From: Larus michahellis | Lineage: Eukaryota; Chordata; Aves; Charadriiformes; Laridae | Direction: 5' to 3' | Length of the DNA stretch: 64,000 bases | NCBI RefSeq assembly: GCF_964199755.1 | Contig: NC_133901.1 | Coordinates: 10,865,556 to 10,929,555 of the forward strand | In this document: positions 24,996-37,000 of the stretch, one piece after another | Numbering within the stretch: the stretch's first letter is position 1 | Layout of the letters: the number at the start of each line of letters is the position of its first letter | The notes under the pieces: model-generated | Databases searched by the model: none | Seen by the model: only the letters and a program-made list of their open reading frames with translations | Told to the model about the DNA's origin: nothing | Position numbers and translations under genes: made by a program

Positions 24996-26645
24996 GAGCG
25001 GAAATAGAACCCATGACCTGTATCTGTGCCAAACTACCTGTAATTTCATCTCCCAGAAGAAATGCCACTTAAAAAAATATTAAACTTGATGATCAGTCTT
25101 CTGATCACATGCTGAATGAACCGTGTTGCTGAAATACGACCACAAGAGAAGCTCAAGTGAGCGTGTACTTTCAAATATCTGTAACACTTGTCTGTCTTAG
25201 AGGTAGTATAAGAATTCCATTCAGACTTTGGATTTAGAGAAAGTTTAGATGGATTTTAATGTAATATGGGGGCTGGGGGTGGAGGAACCCTAATATAAGA
25301 GCCTCTTCTGATACTCTAAATCTCCTCCATTCTTAAAGAGAGTCACACTTGAACAGTTGTCTTTATTTTGGAAAGAAAGTATTCCCTTTACGTGCTCTTA
25401 CCAAATGCATAAACTCCTTGAGTCTCTGCAAACAAAAGTAATGTTATTTTTTTCCTTCTATTGGAAATTCTAAGAGTGGAGAAATGTCCTTTAGTAGTAG
25501 GACAACCGGACACCTTGAAAGTTAAGATGATGGTTTTCATCCTTTTATCACTAGGTTAAGTGCTGCAAGTTAGAGTAGACTATGACAGCCAGTTACTGTC
25601 AGATTATAACTGTCATTCCCGTGTGCTGCTAAATTAGGCTGTCCACTGGTTTACCGTTGCCTTGGTTAAATTAAAGTTTTCTTTCACATTTTATAATGCA
25701 CTTAGAAACTAACAACTGCTCTCTACTATGCAGTTTCTAGCAAGCATAAACAAAGTCTGAAATGAGTCTGGATTTTGGGTCCGTTACTTTTACTCAGTTG
25801 CTCCCATTTCAAGTTATAGATGTGCTGTTCAGTGCAAATCAGAATCGAAGAACTCAGTCTAACAGACATCTGTTGAAAGAGACTTTTCTGCTCTATAAAA
25901 ATGTTCTCAGCTTGGAGTTATGCAGACATTCGTTCATGAGACAAGAATAATAGCTTTAATTTCTCCCAATCTTTTCTATTTCCTGTTTAGCAGGCACTTT
26001 GAGTGGTAAAATTTGATTCAGTACTTGTTCATCACTCAGACCTTTGTAAACACACAGCTTTGGCCTATAGGAACCAGAGTGTGGTCAGTGTGTAAGGCAC
26101 ATATGCACTGTGGTGGCAGTAAGCCTAGATGCTTACCCCATCAGAGAACAAGTACTCCTTCCTCAGTGGTGAGCCCTCCCTTGTTCACAGTGAAACATGG
26201 ACATGTCCTAAAGCATTTACACCAAGGTCCTTGAGACACGATCTGGCAGTGCTGGAAATGCAGTGCTGCTAGATCTCTCAAACTTGCCAATGTATGCACA
26301 ATGGTTCTCTTGTTCCCTCAGACGTGTGTGTGTGAAATTCAAACGCTAACGGGAGTTTTGTACGTGGGTGGCAGGGAAGAGCCCCACTCTCTTTGTGCAT
26401 CTAAATGAGTGCCACACTTGTCAGAATAGTTGATCCTTTTGCATGCAATTAGATATTCCTGCAGTAATGTCCGTTGCTGGCAATGGAAACGTTTGAACTA
26501 GTGACTTTGACTTGTTTTGTCATCCTACGTCTGATCTAACTGGCTATAAGTGAGAAGCATTCAATACTTCACCTGTACAAAAAGCAATTTTGCAGCCAAA
26601 CTGTATTGCTTCTGGTTTTTAAATAAACACTGCAGAAAATCAACC
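24996..26645 (+). other. MYO7B: Probable MYO7B 3'UTR
   Basis: Non-coding sequence after the MYO7B stop. ATTAAA at 25079-25084 is a weak early poly(A) signal. AATAAA at 26622-26627, followed by a TGTCTTTTTT stretch at about 26649, is the best late signal. Which one is used cannot be told from sequence. Confidence 0.5.
26622..26627 (+). terminator. MYO7B: Candidate MYO7B poly(A) signal AATAAA
   Basis: Canonical hexamer 1.6 kb after the MYO7B stop, with a GT/T-rich stretch about 22-33 bases further on. It is the last plus-strand signal before the opposing LIMS2 3' end. Confidence 0.5.
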
Positions 26646-27015
26646 ACAATGTCTTTTTTAACAAGAAAATGGAATATTCACTCTAGATCCATGTAACCTA
26701 AACCTACCAAACATCCACTACAGCCTGTAAATGATCATAACATCATATGCATCATACACACACCACAATTTGTACAGCACAGCCTCGAAAAGGATGATAC
26801 CCCCCTATCTGCACACCCTCATCAACCAACACATCACCATAGAAGCAGCACAGGTCCAAAACGTGAATTCACCACGACAGTGCACCAGATCTGGGCAATC
26901 CCCAGAGTTCCTCAGAGTGCATAATGCTCTCTGTCTCAGCATTGCAAATGTAATTTTTTTTTTTCTTTTACTGTACAATATACAACTTTTTTACATTTGT
27001 TTTTTTGTGTGAAGA
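26646..27015. other. Short spacer between convergent MYO7B and LIMS2 3' ends
   Basis: About 370 bases between the candidate poly(A) sites of the two tail-to-tail genes. AT-rich, with T-runs near 26952 and 27001; I see no gene in it. Confidence 0.4.
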
Positions 27016-30000
27016 TTTAAAATGTATTACAGTTAACTTTATTACAGGAGCATAAAAAGGTACAGCATTACAACATTTCAATCCACAATCACATGTTTTG
27101 GTTAGACAGCGGAAGCAATGTGTGATAAAATGAGAACTCCACACGGTACAGAATCCACACTGCTCATCAAGGCCTGAACCAAGACAAGTAGCTGCTATTT
27201 ATTTTGCTCAGTCTATACCATCCTCAGCACGTAATAGTGCTTTACAGACTAGTACAAACGCATTTATTACATGTTTGCCTGCGATCTATTCCTTCACTTT
27301 TTAAAAAAGTGTCAGTCACATCATCTAATACAAAACATGCGACATCTAGAAACTCTCTGTACAGAAGGTTGAACAATATTTGCCTACATTGCACAGACTC
27401 CTGTAAAAACAAAGACCAGGATGCAAACCCTAGAGAGCAGATTAGGTTGCCATAAAGAAAGATTGCCAGTGATTAACATACCCTTTGAATACAAACAAGC
27501 TTCACATACTGTGGTTTCTAAAAGCAAAACCATTTTCAAGTGTACTCAGTGAATATTAGTGATTTTAATTCAGTAAGTATATAAATATGAATGTAAACTA
27601 GAAATGTATATAATGAAACAACAGCTTTTAGTAAGTGTAGACTTCTGAGCCAAGTTCAACCTTGATATAAATCTATACTCTCCAGTGGTGTGATACCTAG
27701 GATGAATTTGGCCAGCGTGTCTGCCTACAGCAATGGAAAAAAGCATGCAGCTTATTCCTGCCTGAGACCTTGACTTTATTTAAAAAAAATACCAACAAAC
27801 CACCAACCTGTCAACCTATCAACACGCTAAGGAGAATTCATAAGTCTGCATTATATTCTACTTAGTTTTTTACCAAGTGGACTCAAAAAAGTAGAGAAAG
27901 ATGCATTTATTTAAACTATTCATAGTTCTTTCTCCTACTCCTTCAATTCCACTGTCCCATAAAAAGTTATGTCAGTAATATTCACTATTGTAACTCTGCA
28001 CACTGCAGGCTGTGGGCAGCAGGAGTATAAGAAAAATAATTGTGAAAAAATAATAATTTAAGACATACTAAGAGAACATCACCTTCTGCTGTTACAGAGA
28101 TCAGGCATTATGATGATTTTTTTCCCCGCTCATTTGGGGAAATGCTCTAAGGACAGAATCCAAATCCTAGAGAACTGAACAGCTTATCAAAGAGAATGGT
28201 ATCAACTGTCCTTTGAACACTGAAGCCTACTAGGTCTACTGAATTTCTAGCACGAGACAAAGTGAGAGCCCCTGCTACACCTCTATTTGCAGTACAAAAG
28301 TAATTCCGTTCACCTCTACATACATGCATTTTCCATTGCTGAACTTGAGAGCGGCCACAGAAAGAATATTATCTATTGCCTGATAGTTACATAGTCTTTC
28401 CATATTTACCAGTAGTTATGTGGCTGTGTGTTCCTCTACAATCTTCCCAGGAGGCTGCAGATACGCAGCTGCTCAGATTTAGCATTAGACATGGCCCGTG
28501 GCTGAGATTATAGGAACAGACCTGAATGCTTCATGCTGGGAAGAATGCATAACTTATTGATTTGCACCTAGATCAGTAGTTCTTGTGGTTTATGCTGTGA
28601 CAAAAATGCCAAAGACCAGCTTACAAGACCGGTCTTTCCAGTGGCCGCATACTACTGTACCAAAAAGACATGGTGCTCTTTGTGCCCTTAACCAAAAGGC
28701 CATTTAAAGGCTGGTGAAAGAACAGTGACTAGCCACATGTTCTCCTAAAGCAGTGACAAAAGAAGCTACTATTACTGTCATCTACAATGCATATTGGTCA
28801 GAAGAGGATGGAAGAGTTCTACTGCTAAAATTAAGGCCTATCCCCTCATCAGTGTTATAGTGGATGCAGTATACCCCAGCTAAAAGTTTATGGTAATTTA
28901 TGGCAACAAAAAGCAACGCAGCTGACAGAAGCTGAATTAGCAAAGCCAGTATTTAAGAGGCGGTCTTGCATATGGGATTCTTATCTGCACACAGTTACCT
29001 GGGATTTCCCACCACTGCTGTGGTCTCACTGGTGCAGTTTCATGGGTAGCAGCTGCAGCAGATGTGTTAACAGCTATCACGGCTTTAGCTACTGTCTTGT
29101 TTAGAACTATTCAGAGCAGAGTGTGATGGCAGTGAGGACAATCTTAAGGCAGATGATTGCCCCAATCCAGTTGCTGCTCACACATACAAAAAGTGAAGAA
29201 GCTTTAACTTCTTGCTAGCCAATTCACCTAGGGCTGCAGGGTGGTGCCTAGGCCCAACTGCTGTCTTCATTTGACCTACCAAACTAGCGACTTTTTTGGA
29301 AGACGTACATCATGCAAGGGACAGCAGCTTTCCAGTGCATTTTGTCCTGTCTACCTTGCAAAAAGGGCAGGCATAGTCTCCAGCTATTCATGGAAAGGGA
29401 TTTTGATGCTGCCCATCTTAGTTCAGCACAAGAAACTATGGTGGACACCTCCAGAGGTCTCAGAAGCTCTGTGTGATTATACAACACAGGGGTGGACTCA
29501 GGAACAGCACTGCTGATGGCCCGCCCCTGAAGAAATATTAAGAATGTTCAAAACCAGTAAATTTCTCAGCACCTTGGGTTGTGATAGTAGAGGCAGTAGG
29601 ACCAGTGAAACTTCACCAATGATAGGGAAAAGTAAAGAGCAGAACTATATGCTTAGGATATATAGATTCACGTCTGAGGTCCTCTTTTTATGTAAACTCA
29701 GTCCTTAAGAAGAAAGGCAATGGGAAACTCTTGCTTGGGTGAAAATTTTAAGAAAAATACTTCCTGTGTTTTTTCTGCATAAGAGCACATTTGCTACAAA
29801 CTGCAAATATTAGAAAGGCCTCCAAGGGCTTTCTGGAGCGTGACCAACAAGCGTATATTCATCTTTCAAATAAAGTGAGAAGGACGGGTGAACTGAAGCA
29901 CTGAAGTTGGTACCATACTATCAATCTGATTTCATCATGCAAAAGAATAACCAAGGCTCCAGCCACATTGCCTCAATGAATGTCAGTTAGGTCTGTGGAT

Positions 30001-30874
30001 AGGACGCGCTTTGTGTTGACCACTAGACGCTCCAGTACCCATGTAGCAGCAGAGAACAAACTGAGAAAATTAAGAGTGTCAGTTTCAAACAAAATATTTT
30101 GTTTCCCATAGCCACCACCTCCTTAAGAAGGGCCTAACTATTCTGAAGAGGCCGACATGGCCTTGACAACTGAAATTTCCTTAGCACTGAACAGGGAAGT
30201 AGGAAAGCAAGCTTCTTCTGTCGTCTTAACGCTGGACCTAAGCCAGACAAGCATGCAGTGCAGATGCCATAACTATTTGTTCCTGAGCCTTCCCAGTAAA
30301 CCTGCAAACCAGGACTGTACAGCATCCGTATTTGCTCGATAGGAATCTGGAGAAAGACCAGAACATTTTGCATGTAGCAGAGTGACAGCTTTCAGAATAT
30401 TTGTCTACATATTAAAAAAAATAAAAAAAAAGAAAACTGTCTTCACCCAGGGTGAGAAGAGAAATTTTTATACTTCAACTGAAAAAGAGAAAACCACACA
30501 TTTCTCCCACCCCTACAATGAACCACTGTTTCCAAATTCCTTAGACCATAGAGGAACAGAGAGAGAACTACAGGTCAGATGAGGAAGGAAAGACTGTGTA
30601 CAATTCCACAAAGGCAGAATAAGTCGTTATTAGCAAATTAATAACCAGCCTGTAAACTGCTCAAGTAGAAATCATATTCCTCTTTCTGCCACTGTTAATA
30701 CAAAACTGCTTGAGAAAAGGGATAGTCGAGATGCAAGCTACATTACCAGAAGCAGGGGAAGGTACTACTTATCTTTGGTTTCACTTGTCCTTAGTAATTG
30801 CCTCTGTAATCAACAGCTGCTGTGAGCAGCAGCTTATGACTGTAAGAGTACAGGCAGTAGACTGACAGACCTGT
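27016..30874 (-). other. LIMS2: Probable long LIMS2 3'UTR
   Basis: No coding frame of interest and no opposing gene. Minus-strand AATAAA hexamers lie at 27906-27911, 27775-27780, 27263-27268, 27198-27203 and 27038-27043, so several ends are possible. If the last is used the UTR is about 3.86 kb. The extent is inferred only from these signals. Confidence 0.45.
27038..27043 (-). terminator. LIMS2: Most distal candidate LIMS2 poly(A) signal
   Basis: AATAAA on the minus strand, the furthest of several from the LIMS2 stop and the last before the MYO7B 3' end. Confidence 0.4.
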
Positions 30875-31022
30875 TTAAGCAGAGTTTAAATCCAGAGCTT
30901 TGGGATGTGCCTTCTTGGATGCCAGCTCTGATAACTTCTTCAGGCGTTTCTTCAGCTCCAGAGGGAATTTCTCATAGCACTTCTTGCATACAGGCTTCAT
31001 GTCAAACTCCACAAACTTATTC
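30875..31022 (-). CDS. LIMS2: LIMS2 last coding exon with stop
   Basis: [20 protein letters not shown] closes LIM5, followed by a basic helix ([17 protein letters not shown]) and the LIMS2-type tail DLNSA; TAA at 30875-30877. Confidence 0.96.
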
Positions 31023-34000
31023 CTTTAACGCAAAGAACAGCGGGCTATTAAAATGGTATTTGCAAACTACACGTTTCACTAAATCACGACTCCATGCATC
31101 TATGTAAATACTGCTTTTTGTGTTCTACTGCACATATAAAACAACTCACTTCCTCATCTGGTCATGCAAGTACAGAAATTGGGTTCTTATCAGCGAACTA
31201 GGGTCTTCAGTATTGCTAGTTAAATAAGGAGCAAGATTTTCCTATATATTTGTATGTAACAGTCTAGAATACTAATGTTGTTATCGCAGAATGGAAGTGT
31301 CACTTCAAAGGTCCCCTTGTGATGAACTAGAGCTCCTTCATATACAAGGCCAGTGGGGCGAACCCAGCATAGTAGGATAAGGGTTTGAACCTGATAAAGG
31401 AACCACGTAAGATTGCTTTGTTTTCTGTCCCTCTTCTAGATATTTGAGGTAACTAGCAAAATATTTTCGTTCCAAACAATCTATGCAATTGCAAATACTG
31501 TCACTGAGGGGAGCATCCAGACTAAGGAGACATGGAGGCTGCAGGTATTTCAGGACAGGCAGTTACTCGAAGTTTGGAGCCTTCCCGCTGTACTGCTGAA
31601 TGAGTTCTCCTCTTACCCAACCTTCTTACAGAATAGATTAATGAAGGAAAACAAATTAGAGGAGACACTGAGACCCATTTCCCTTTTAGTTCTGAAATCA
31701 GCGGAATTATAAGCACCTGCTCCCACAGAGAAAAGGCTTCTTGCCCCTCAGAGAGGCACTGGCTCATGGGTCCCGGAAGCCGATAACCCTGCATTAGGGG
31801 CAAATGTCTCATATGGTCCAAAACATAAACACTGACTTACTTCAGTGTAAGCTTGATGTTGCAGGTGGAGCAGGAGAAGCAATTCACACACCAGGCCTTG
31901 TTAAGAGCTGATACCACTGCAAAAGCAAAAGCACAAAATAAGAAGAAACTGCCGGATTATTTGAATTTGGATTTGTATCCAAATTCAAATGAGGCCAGAT
32001 GTGAAAAGAAACACTGGTGCCTTGCAACTGTGGGACTGCAACAGCTGCACTAACAAATGGAACAAGGACAGCAACCCAAAACAAGGAGAGAACAAATCTT
32101 ACCATCTCCCTCTATCACGTGGCTGCAGTTGTAGCAGACATCTCCAAAGAGCTGCACGGCAAAAGAAATCAGAACAAGAACTCATGTTACCGACTGCTCC
32201 TGCTCCCCAAATTACACAGCTGGTGTGAACATTAAATCCTAACAATCAAAGAATTCCCAAGACATTGTAGTAGCCCCCAAATATACCAATTTAAATCTTC
32301 TGAATAACTTCTCATACACTTGCCAAAGAGTCTATGTTCCTTTGGATCTCATACCACTAAATACTACAAAACCTGTTTTGTTGGTGCCTCACACTTTACC
32401 ACTGTTACGTGATCTTAAAGTCCTGTACATGCGGCAATTTGGAGAAAAGAGGATTGGTAGAGTATGATGCTTACTGTAGACAAATATCTCCTGACGCTTA
32501 ACTATAAACACCAAAATAAAGCCTAAAGCTACTTTCAAAACAGTAACACTTATCTCTTATGAGAGAGACTAATTTATCTGACAGAAGAAAACACTGAACT
32601 CATAGCTGTTCAGTAAAGTCATACAGAAAAAAATAGGTTTTGGTTGGCTTTTGAAACATACTTTTCTTATGCTTTAAACAGCACAACATTTATCTTAGGC
32701 CCATGGAAGCAAGCAATTAACAAAGAAGTCCACACAAATAGTTTTGGAATAGAATTACAGGGATTTTAGTCACAACCCGTGGTCAGTGTTGTTTTCTGTG
32801 AATGGCACAAAGAAAAATCAATATCCCCAAGACATTTCTATTCTGTTCTCAGCATCACTTTTCACATCTACCAAGAAAACTATTTTTTCTGTTAAATCTC
32901 ACTGATTACTTAATATTGTGTCACCTCTACAAATTCAGATTATGCACAATCTGCATAGCTTTGCATATGTAAAATGCAAAAAAGCATTTGCTGGTCAGAG
33001 CAAGTACTTACAGTACAGATACAGATGGCAGAATTTACCTGGTTATAGTGAGTTTCACAATAAGCCAGTCCTTTTTTCTCATAGTGTCGGTGCCCCAAGA
33101 ATGGTTTCTCACATTTGGCACAAACAAAATGCTGTAAAACAAAAAAAGACACTTGGTCGTAGGCAAAGTGACTTTTCCATCACCAGGGAAAAACATTTGC
33201 ATGGATATCAACCATGGCTCAATATGAGACAATAACTGAATCACAGAATGGTTTAGGTTGGAAGGGACCTTAAAGGCCCTCCAGTGCCGCCCCCTGCCCT
33301 GGGCAGGGACACCTCCCACCAGACCAGGTTGCTCCAAGCCCCGTCCAACGTAGCCTTGAACCCCTCCAGGGATGGGGCAGCCACAGCTGCTCTGGGCAAC
33401 CTGGGCCAGGGGCTCACCACCCTCACAGCAAAGAATTGCTTCCTCAGATCTCATCTAAATCTCCCCTCTTTCAGTGTAAAACTGTTACCCATTAAGGCTT
33501 TAATGAAACTCAGACAGGAAAATCTTTATGAAAGTAAAGGAGGAAATATTTAGTCTACTATAGCAGTTAATTGTATTAAATATAGGTAGAAGACGTGCTG
33601 AAAGGGAGATCATCTTGTGTCTATACTGACAGACTTCGGACTATTACCTTACTTGTTTCAGAGAAGAGAAACAGGAACATAAAACATGGTTGGTATGAAT
33701 GCATTTCAAATGAGCAGCATAATCTCTCTCAGTTCAAGCCCTAGGAGGCCTAAACCACTAAAAACATAAATCACTAAAAAACTTCAGAGCAAGCTGTGAT
33801 GACTCAGCTGAGAGTTATAGAAACAATGAGCTGAAAAGGCTTGAAAGCAAGAATTGCATTGGCTCTGCCTACATTACAAATTCTAACGCTGTTATGAACC
33901 TGCCAACTGGGGTTGGGCAGGATACATCTAAGTACATCATGGTGAACATGTAATTTATTAGTAAGTAAATGCTGTTCAGTGAACCATATTCTGCAAGAAT

Positions 34001-37000
34001 CTTTACAATGCAAACCAGGCATTTTAAAATTAAGGTTACTACTGTTGTGAAAGCACAGCTTTCTTAGGCAACCCTCATGACCCTGCTGTATTCATTCACT
34101 CACAGAAGGTGAAGACAATCTGAAACATGAGCAATTGGTTTTTGTCTGAATTCATATATTACAGATCATGTAAATGTCTACCGCTTCCAACTAGCACTAG
34201 TCCTCTTCCAAACTGTCTCCTGAAGGAAGTTTCAGATTCAGAGAGGCCTCACCTCAACATGCCACTGCTTTCCCAGAGCATTGACCACTCGTCCTTCAAT
34301 GGGCCTGCGGCAGGCTCCGCAGATGGGGATTCCCATCTTGTCGTGGCAGGGCAGGCAATACAGTTCTCCCTTCAGTTCCCGGGCCTCAGCAGTCAGCTCC
34401 TTCCTGAAAACACAAACATGTGCCTGAAGTAAGAACATCGAGTGCATCTCTTTAATGCCCGAGATGAAGTTTTGGAAGTCAACGTACTTTGTCAACATTC
34501 ATGCCGCAAATACAGAGTCATTAAATTAAGCTAGTGAAATACAGTTATTGTCAGATATATTGACGAAATATATGAATGATGAAGTAAAGTTATTGTCATC
34601 CTTCTAAAATTGCTTTCTCAGTTTGCCAGACAAGAAAACATACGTGGAATATTATGTCCTTGTCTAGATACTCTGGCAGAAATATGATGGAAAAATGCAG
34701 TGTCATGCAAAGACTCAAGCTATCGTTGAACGGGATAGCTCAGGCACAAGGACCATGCTAGCAGTGCTCAGCACTGTTACCCATTCTAGGGCAGTACCAT
34801 GCTCCAATTATACTGCCTTCATGCTAACTCTGGTCAGACAGGTATCAGCGGTATCAGACAGGCACAGAGGGACTGTGCTAGAAGACTGACACAGCTCACA
34901 AACTCATCTTTTTTCCTGTCCAGGAATGCAAAGTGAAACTATTTCGAATAGTCCAGCAACAGCTATCTTTGGACAACACTATTATTGTAATCTGCACACA
35001 GCCTTTCAGGTAAATTCATACTAAGGAACTATTTTTATTTTCAGTATAAAATAGTGTCACTCAGTTTTAGGATAAAACTGAAGTCATTCAAGTTTAGGCA
35101 AAATAAAACTAAAGTTTCCAAATTTCTTTCGATTTGTCCTCACACAATTTTTATTTCCTCAACAACACGAAGGCAGCAAAGTTTAAACCTTGGAAAGGAC
35201 TCCGCTGCTGACTGTACTGTTTGTCTCTTTCTTTTTTTGTCCGAGTTTAGAACATCAGAACGTACCCACAGTGGGTGCAGTTGAAGTGATCCGGATGATA
35301 GGAATCATTCCTAAACATCAGAGGCTGCTCATCAATTATCAGGTGGCACTTCTGACAGATGTACTTGCCCAGTCCCTTAGCTTTTTCACGGTTATGGCAT
35401 GGCCTGCACAGATGCCTAGTTGAACAAAGTAAAGAAGAGAAAACACTAAGAAATTCTTTCTCCTAAAACAACACACAGTGCATGCTGTAGGATGTAGTTT
35501 ATGTAATAGAAGACTTGTCTTCTGAGGTCAGACTAAACATAATTATTTTAGTATCCTATCTTTCACACCAGTTGCACAGAAAAGAACATGCGGATAGAGC
35601 AGTCACAGAGTGACTAAGGCAGTATTCCCTTAGAATACTCCTCCAACATACACTGATTTATATCCCATCAGGGATATCACCCTGTCATTCTTCTAGGTAT
35701 CCTTTCCAGTTCTTCTAGATCCTTTTGGAGAGGTGGGCAAGGAAAGGTGGCAACACTCTCTCTCTATTACTAACTATGGGATCCAGCCATAACAGAGGCA
35801 TTACAGCACTGGGAGGGAGTTGAGGAGAGAGAATAAAAAATATTAAATCAAAGCACATTGCTCGAATGCCTTTACCATGGCTGGATTCCTTAGCCTTCAA
35901 TAGCTAGGACAAACAAGAGACCATTGAACACTAGCTCTTCTGCCTACAAATTCCTTTTAGTCCTAAGTTAAAGAAATTAAAGAACCATGCAACTTTATGT
36001 GATAAATGCAACTGTGTTCCTATCACATATTCTAGAACATATTGCAAGTACAGTCCTGAAAAGGTAGGTAAGCAAAATTTCTGGTAGACAAGCCCAGGTA
36101 AACACATAAAAAACTTCTCTAAAGGCTGATGGAATCCGCCAGTTTTATCCCAATATTTAAGAGCTCTGAGGAGAAGCTGTTCTGTTCACTTGCCTATTAC
36201 CTAACCCTCTAGCTGCAACGCTGCAGGCTGGGAAGAATTTATGATAAAACGAAAATGACAGAGAAATTACTTCTGTGGGTTCCTCTGTCACAAAACAGAC
36301 AAGCCTGCTTAATTCCTTTCACTATATCACTATGTGAAACACTTGCTGAGATTTACAGGTCATTCTCAAAAGACACCAGACAAAAGAAAAAGTTCAAACG
36401 GAAAGGGCAGATTTATGGCTGAAGCAGTGGGTTCTTTGCAGGGCCCCTTCCAAAATTCTGCTGTGATGAATCACTAACCCTTAGATCTGTAAAATGGGAA
36501 TAAGAATACAACACAGATGTTGTTGTGAGACCTCAAACATTTATGACCCTCAGCTGGCAGGCGCCTGTCTAAGTGCTAAGTATCATTATTATTTTCTCCA
36601 AATCTGAGTCCTCCTGTCAGCAAGTGTCTCTCTCCAGGGCTGGAACTACTGCCTGCCCAGACGGAGTCCAGAAAAAGCAGACAGCACCCCATTATAAGGA
36701 AACATGCAGCTGTGCTCATCTCAGTATAAAGGCATCAATTTTATTCAGCACTGTCAAATGCAGAGTAATTATACGGGGCAGGACATAGGGACCCTGAAGC
36801 AAGTGTCCTGAAAGAGACCCCTCTCATTCAGCTGAATAAGATGCCTTCAGCCATTTCCACTGATAAACCATTATCAACCCCTCCCCACTCACAAACCCTC
36901 TCTGCCATCCCATAGACCCTCCTCTGTGCAAGCAAAGGGAAGTGTTGGACAGGCTAAGCTGTTACCATAGCAGCCGCCCCTCTCCCCCTCCCCACTCCCA

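Larger units (their letters stand above)
31917..35265 (-). other. LIMS2: LIMS2 introns 5-8 (minus-strand order): contents
   Basis: Intron 31917-32102 has the 32-base hairpin. Intron 32152-33038 shows nothing recognisable. Intron 33132-34252 holds a CR1 tail and copy A of a diverged repeat pair. Intron 34404-35265 shows nothing. The last intron, 31023-31840, also shows nothing. Confidence 0.55.

Noticed and set aside
33035-33454. 139-residue minus-strand frame containing LIM4 residues
   Set aside because: It reads through the exon 7 acceptor into intron and a CR1 tail; only 33039-33131 is coding.
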